From positions 1 to 64,000 of the forward strand of contig CALXQW010000003.1 of NCBI GenBank assembly GCA_944390805.1: a stretch of DNA of 64,000 bases. Reading direction: 5' to 3'. Shown here one piece after another: positions 59,631 to 64,000 of this stretch. The translations under genes were made by a program, and so were the position numbers. How positions within the stretch are numbered: position 1 is the first letter of the stretch; the number at the start of each line of letters is the position of its first letter. Under the pieces are notes generated by a model. The model was not told where the DNA came from. It searched no databases and saw only the letters and a list, made by a program, of their open reading frames with translations. Origin of the DNA: an uncultured Opitutales bacterium (lineage in GTDB: Bacteria > Verrucomicrobiota > Verrucomicrobiia > Opitutales > Intestinicryptomonadaceae).

Positions 59631-62420
59631 TTGAAAAAGAGAAACATATTAACTATTCTTGCCGCGCTGTTCTTATTTGGAACATTTGCGCAGGCAGCTT
59701 ATAAGCCTGAGTATGTCTTAACTCAAAAAGATAAAGATGCAATAGATGCAAATCTGCCGTCTTCCGCCGCGGTAAAACCAAAGAAAAATAGGAAGATACT
59801 TGTCTTCGACAAGACCACGTCATTCCGCCATTACGAGGGCATAAGCGCGGCAAAGTATCTACTTGAGAAAATCGGCAAGGATACCGGGGCCTGGAGCACT
59901 GTAATAAGCAACGATTTGTCCAACTTCGAGGGGCCGAAGATAAAAGAGTTCGATTGCATAGTGATGAACAACACAACGGGTGCTCCTTTCTCCGAGCCAG
60001 ATGATGTTCTTGGAAAGATGTCTCAGGCAGAGAAAGACAAGATTGCCCAGAGGAACTCAAGATTGCGGGACAATCTCATCCGCTATGTTTCAGAGGGTGG
60101 GGGGCTTTTTGGAATTCACGCGGCTGCCGACACTTACAGAATACGCAATAAAGACCGTTATGAGCCCTATCTGAAGATGCTAGGCGGAGATTTTGTTGGG
60201 CATCCGTGGACCAGCAATATGACGGAGGTAATATCTCTTGAAGATGCAGATAATGCCATAACAAAGGGCTTGTGGAAGAGGCACGGAATTATTGTAAACG
60301 ACGAAATATACATGATGGGAGATATATTCGACCGCAGCAAGCTGCGCGTATTGCTGAGTCTCGATGCCGACCGTACTCCTGTCAAGGCGAAGATACGCGA
60401 AGATAAGGATATCCCCGTAGTATGGATAAAAACTTTCGGCAAGGGTAGGGTTGCCTATGGCGGATTTGGACATTCGCAGCGTCCATACACAAAGCATCGC
60501 GATATTAACGAGACTTACATGCGTCTAGTGCAGTTCTGTTGCGGGGATTTGGCGGCGGATACTTCGTCTATTGAAAAACCTGCAAGGCTTGTTGCGCCAA
60601 AGCTTTTTGACAGACCCACTATGGACGATGTTCGCAAGTTTAAGAATGTAGAATACGATCCGTCCGTGTTTGTCGATTTGGACGGCATAGTTTTTGCATT
60701 CTACGCCTATAACGACCTGGAAGATTTTAACAATTCAATGGCACAGAATCTTCTTGAGGAGATTTTATCCGGGGTGGGCACACCGCGATACCGCGCGCTT
60801 CTTGCGCAGTTGCTCGATGCTACTGGGGCAAAGGTTGTTGTGCCAAAACTCCGCAATGTGCTCTTTGCCGAAAAGGATCCGGCTGTGAAGGATAGGTTGG
60901 CGTCTTTGCTTGCGCGCGAGGAAGGTAAAATTGATTTTGCAGGGAACGGATCGGGATATGTTCTGCCGCAGTCTAAGCCCGGAACTAATTCTGAAATCAT
61001 GAGAGCCATAATTTATCTGGGAGCAAATCCGAAAGCGGCGCTTCCACAGTGGCTGAATATGTCGTCTTTGAGCAATCCTAACCATAAGGCAGCCTTGATG
61101 CGTTCGCTTACGGCAAGGGGTGTTGAAGCGGGCGAGATTGTTGCCGTAAAGCCGGAGAACACAGAAATGTTTATAGCAAGGCTTGAAGCTGCGGCAAAGT
61201 CATCAAATCCGGAGATATTAAAGAAAGCTTTTGAGGGTGCGGAAATTTTGGATTCAGACAAAAAGGCGCTTGCAAGGGCGGCTATTGTTGCTGCGTCTGT
61301 GAAAAGAGGCGCGGATACACTGCTTGGAATCATAGTAAATTTGTCTGGGGCACAGGCAGATTTGGCGGCAGAAGCGCTATCGCTAACGGACATATCCAAG
61401 ACAAAATCAAAGCTTCTTTCTGACTTCCCAAAGCTCGATGCAGAAAAGAGAAAGTCTGTAGTAAAGATTTTGGCATCTTTGCCCGACAGAAAAACCTTTA
61501 TAGATGTAATTTCATTTTTACCTTCTGAAAACGATACTTCCGTTAAAAACGAAATCTACAAACTGCTTGTTCGATGCGCTCAAAACGGTGTTGACTCAGA
61601 AATGTTTTCCGCTGTTGAGAAGGCTTATAAGGCTTCAAAAAGTGATGCCGACAAGCGTTTCTTGTTGCGCTTTGCGCCGGCTTGTTCAAATCCGCAGGCT
61701 CTTGAGCTTTGCGTAAAAGCTGCCGCAGACGGAAATGTTGCGGAGGCATGTAGATATTTGGGGCAGTGGAAAAACCGTTCTGCAGCAGCGGAGCTTGTAA
61801 AAATTGCAAAATCGGCAAAGGACGAGAGATGCAGGGCGTATGCGCATTCAGGTCTTGAAACGTTGTTTGCATCGTGTGCTCCAGATCTGGAGTCTTTTGA
61901 ATATGCTTACGATGCTTTTCCTGCTCGCGATAGGGAAAAGCTTGTAAAGGTTGCCCTCGATAAGCCCGACGGCGCCATAGCGGAATTCTTGCGCAAAAGG
62001 GGTGATGCTGTATCTGCCGACGCTATAATAAAGAAGATAAAAGAAGCTAAGCCGACGCTTTCATCGAGCGCGGGGTCTGGTGGAACGGCGGCTGCGTTTG
62101 ACGGAAATGTAAAAAGTAGATGGTCTTCGGGAACGCCCATAAAGCCGGGAATGTGGATAGTATTGGATTTTGGATATTCGAGGGAAATTTCCGTCATAGA
62201 GTTAGATAGCGCCGTTTCAGTTGGGGATTTCCCGTCTAAGGTGGAAATCTTTGCGGGAGACTCTCAGAGTGCGCTTTCTCCGGTTGCTGCGGACGTGTCT
62301 GTTGTTGGCAACAAACTTGTCTTAAAATTTCCGCAGCCTCTGAACGCTCGATGCGTAAAAATCTTGAGCCTTGACGACAGTTCAAGATGGTGGTCAATTC
62401 ATGAGGTATATCTCAAATAG
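59631..62420 (+). CDS. Secreted ThuA-domain protein with repeat region and discoidin domain
   Basis: This protein of about 929 residues probably starts at TTG because of the AGGAGG site. It has a signal peptide (ILTILAALFLFGTFAQA). The ThuA-like domain (about 45-300) has KILVFDKTTSFRHYEGISAA, GGGLFGIHAAADTY, DEIYMMGDIFDRSKLRVLL and GRVAYGGFGHSQRPY. A long alpha-helical, HEAT-like region (about 310-790) is followed by an F5/8 type C discoidin domain (AFDGNVKSRWSSG, then IVLDFGYSREISVIELDS). ThuA proteins act with Gfo/Idh enzymes on glycosides or keto-sugars. The exact reaction is unproven. Discoidin suggests glycan binding. Confidence 0.85.
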   Translation: MKKRNILTILAALFLFGTFAQAAYKPEYVLTQKDKDAIDANLPSSAAVKPKKNRKILVFDKTTSFRHYEGISAAKYLLEKIGKDTGAWSTVISNDLSNFEGPKIKEFDCIVMNNTTGAPFSEPDDVLGKMSQAEKDKIAQRNSRLRDNLIRYVSEGGGLFGIHAAADTYRIRNKDRYEPYLKMLGGDFVGHPWTSNMTEVISLEDADNAITKGLWKRHGIIVNDEIYMMGDIFDRSKLRVLLSLDADRTPVKAKIREDKDIPVVWIKTFGKGRVAYGGFGHSQRPYTKHRDINETYMRLVQFCCGDLAADTSSIEKPARLVAPKLFDRPTMDDVRKFKNVEYDPSVFVDLDGIVFAFYAYNDLEDFNNSMAQNLLEEILSGVGTPRYRALLAQLLDATGAKVVVPKLRNVLFAEKDPAVKDRLASLLAREEGKIDFAGNGSGYVLPQSKPGTNSEIMRAIIYLGANPKAALPQWLNMSSLSNPNHKAALMRSLTARGVEAGEIVAVKPENTEMFIARLEAAAKSSNPEILKKAFEGAEILDSDKKALARAAIVAASVKRGADTLLGIIVNLSGAQADLAAEALSLTDISKTKSKLLSDFPKLDAEKRKSVVKILASLPDRKTFIDVISFLPSENDTSVKNEIYKLLVRCAQNGVDSEMFSAVEKAYKASKSDADKRFLLRFAPACSNPQALELCVKAAADGNVAEACRYLGQWKNRSAAAELVKIAKSAKDERCRAYAHSGLETLFASCAPDLESFEYAYDAFPARDREKLVKVALDKPDGAIAEFLRKRGDAVSADAIIKKIKEAKPTLSSSAGSGGTAAAFDGNVKSRWSSGTPIKPGMWIVLDFGYSREISVIELDSAVSVGDFPSKVEIFAGDSQSALSPVAADVSVVGNKLVLKFPQPLNARCVKILSLDDSSRWWSIHEVYLK

Positions 62421-62540
62421 CCTAAAAATGCTATCTGCGCTTTGCGATATTTTGCAATTTAGATAGCTCTGGGATATTTCTGATCTTTCGCAGGTGATGC
62501 TTGGGAATTTTCAGCTTTCATAGCGGTGTTTTTAACATAG

Positions 62541-63350
62541 ATGAACTACTTTTTAATAGACGGATACAACCTTAGTTTTAGGTGCTTTTGGGCCATGCCG
62601 GATTTGACCCGTTCCGACGGTTTTCCGACTGGTGCGCTACATGCTTTTTTTGCAAGCGCATTGAGGCTTTCAAGCATGGATGTTCCGCATGCCACGGCGG
62701 TATTTTTCGACAAGGGAGGATCTGTTAGGCACAGGAAGATATGTCCGGAATACAAGGCGAATAGGTCTGAAATGCCGGAAAAAATGCGTGCGCAGATGCC
62801 GTATATTAAAAGGCTTTGCGAGAGTCTGGGGTTTACTGTTATTGAACGCGAGGGGATAGAGGCAGACGATTTGCTCGGCAGCGCGGCGGTAAAGCTTAAA
62901 GACTCTTGCGAGATGGTCTCCATAGTTAGCGCCGACAAAGATTTTGCCCAGCTTGTGGGACCGCGTGTTAGGCAACTTCTACCGCCTAAGCCAAAAACTC
63001 AAGATTGGATAGTGCTCGATGCCATAGGAGTGAAAGGCAAGTACGGTGTTTATCCCAATCAGATACCGTCGTTTTTGGCGCTCATAGGAGATTCTGCCGA
63101 CAATATTTCCGGACTAAATGGCGTCGGGCCAAAGACCGCGGCAAAATGGCTGAAAGATTATGGAGATTTGGATACTATAATACGTCGCTATGATTGGGTT
63201 CGCCCGGAAAAGTTCCGCGAAGTTATAAAGAATGGCGAGGCTCTTTTGCGGCGCAATATTGAGCTTGTAACTATAGATACAGCTTGCCCTTTGGAGGATT
63301 TTGCCATGGAGGTAAAGCGTCCGGATTTTAAAGATATTGCGGAATTTTAG
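62541..63350 (+). CDS. Stand-alone 5'-3' exonuclease (Pol I 5'-nuclease-like)
   Basis: This 269-residue protein contains the FEN-type 5' nuclease fold alone. FLIDGYNLSFRCFWAMPDL supplies the first acidic ligand, FPTGALHAFF and AVFFDKGG follow, then EADDLLGSAAVKL and VSADKDFAQLV. The H3TH region is ALIGDSADNISGLNGVGPKTAAKWL. It has no polymerase domain. It may be a separately encoded version of the Pol I 5' nuclease, or an additional flap nuclease such as ExoIX. It lies 120 bases after the ThuA gene and close before yicC. Confidence 0.92.
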   Translation: MNYFLIDGYNLSFRCFWAMPDLTRSDGFPTGALHAFFASALRLSSMDVPHATAVFFDKGGSVRHRKICPEYKANRSEMPEKMRAQMPYIKRLCESLGFTVIEREGIEADDLLGSAAVKLKDSCEMVSIVSADKDFAQLVGPRVRQLLPPKPKTQDWIVLDAIGVKGKYGVYPNQIPSFLALIGDSADNISGLNGVGPKTAAKWLKDYGDLDTIIRRYDWVRPEKFREVIKNGEALLRRNIELVTIDTACPLEDFAMEVKRPDFKDIAEF

Positions 63351-63443
63351 AGACTATGCAAATGAAGCGCTCTGAAGCGCTGTTGCATAAGTTTGCAAAG
63401 GAGCAGTGGCAGACAGATTTTTAAACGGCGCCGGAGATTTTAT

Positions 63444-64000
63444 ATGAAAAGCATGACGGGTTTTGGCAGAGGCTGCTGCTCTGCGGAAGAATTTGACATA
63501 ACGGTTGACGCTTCATCGGTAAATAGGCGTTCTCTTGAAGTTTCGGTGGGGTTGCCCCGAGAATGGCAGGGGCTCGAGCGTAGAATATCGGAACTTTCAA
63601 AGGAGTTTTTCTCGCGAGGGAAGGTTCAAATAAGCTGCGCTGTAAGAATGAAGGGAGACTCTGCTGGGGTGGACTTCGAGTCATTGAAGTCTGCATTTTC
63701 TGCGCTTAAAAAAAACGCCGAAATGTTGGGGGTAGAGTTTAAGCCAGACTTAAATACTCTTATAGAATTAGGTAAAACCATAGGTACATCTTTCCGCAAT
63801 GCGGATAATCTCGATGCTCTTTGGGATTGTATAAAGCCCGCATTTGAAACTGCTTTTAAAGAGTTATCAAATATGCGCCAACGCGAAGGAGCCGCTTTAA
63901 AAGAAGACTTGAAAGAAAGAATATCTGTGCTTTTAGGCTTTGCCGATAGATTGAAGGAATTGTCGGCAAGCAGGCCCGCTTCTTACAAGGAGATGTTGCT
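63444..64000 (+). CDS. yicC: YicC-family endoribonuclease-associated protein, 3' end cut off
   Basis: About 185 N-terminal residues are visible before the window edge. It begins MKSMTGFGRG, the YicC hallmark. VNRRSLEVSVGLPREW, FSRGKVQISCAVRM and a helical region ending MRQREGAALKEDLKERI follow. YicC-like proteins are linked to RNA decay and stationary-phase survival. The ATG at 63444 is fixed by the conserved start. It follows the 5' nuclease gene by 93 bases. Confidence 0.92.
   Translation, partial: MKSMTGFGRGCCSAEEFDITVDASSVNRRSLEVSVGLPREWQGLERRISELSKEFFSRGKVQISCAVRMKGDSAGVDFESLKSAFSALKKNAEMLGVEFKPDLNTLIELGKTIGTSFRNADNLDALWDCIKPAFETAFKELSNMRQREGAALKEDLKERISVLLGFADRLKELSASRPASYKEML

Noticed and set aside
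62430..62467. Inverted repeat GCTATCT/AGATAGC after the ThuA gene
   Set aside because: The stem is seven bases with a 24-base loop and no T-run. It is too weak to call.

Overview
The window looks like a chromosomal segment of a Gram-negative bacterium of the Verrucomicrobiota, probably the Opitutia side of the phylum. The evidence is inferential: a lipid A enzyme (LpxI), an ExbB/TolQ-type channel with its own signal peptide, a squalene-hopene cyclase, Tat-exported Gfo/Idh and ThuA/discoidin proteins, several secreted polysaccharide enzymes, and an McsA-McsB-ClpC operon. Base composition is close to balanced. Isoleucine is encoded mostly by ATA (16 of 18 Ile codons in the first part of the ROK kinase gene), and many operon-leading genes lack a clear Shine-Dalgarno sequence. 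There is no phage, insertion sequence, CRISPR array or rRNA. One tRNA (Pro, UGG) is present.

Layout. 1-9.5 kb, all on the minus strand: an ExbB-like channel (cut by the window edge); a tight leuS / FecR-like / lpxI / sufE operon; a NUDIX / DciA-like / nitrilase operon; a LysM protein; and a DUF1796 protein. 9.7-18.4 kb, plus strand: an iorA-iorB-paaK-ACT operon for 2-oxoacid/aryl-CoA metabolism, squalene-hopene cyclase, a ROK kinase and folC. 18.5-22 kb, minus strand: an M3 oligopeptidase and a secreted GH16-type enzyme with a carbohydrate-binding-like module inserted in its catalytic fold. 22.2-30.1 kb, plus strand: an enoyl-thioester reductase, an MsrB-MsrA fusion, recD2, psd, a threonyl-tRNA synthetase without the TGS domain, and a small VOC-like gene.

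30.3-41.4 kb is the most unusual part. A Tat-exported sulfide:quinone-oxidoreductase-like protein diverges from a porin, a Tat-exported DUF362 protein and a 607-residue polyferredoxin. The polyferredoxin looks like a NapH-NapG fusion with a twin-arginine signal buried in its middle. Next come an SGNH (DUF4886) protein with a flavin reductase, and a CsoR-type repressor with a palindromic operator controlling a P1B metal ATPase. The ATPase carries a 22-cysteine, metallothionein-like N-terminal tail. 41.7-47.4 kb is a secreted glycan-degradation cluster: an esterase, a GH106-type rhamnosidase and an SGNH esterase.

47.6-64 kb: a divergent adenylosuccinate synthetase; the mcsA-mcsB-clpC protein quality-control operon; DUF167, pheA and scpB on the minus strand; ilvD; a Gfo/Idh plus ThuA pair; a stand-alone 5'-3' nuclease; and the start of yicC. 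Most transcription units end in clear hairpin-plus-T-run terminators. No single gene here is a proven new system. The best candidates for undescribed biology are the NapHG-like fusion locus and the cysteine-tailed metal ATPase.
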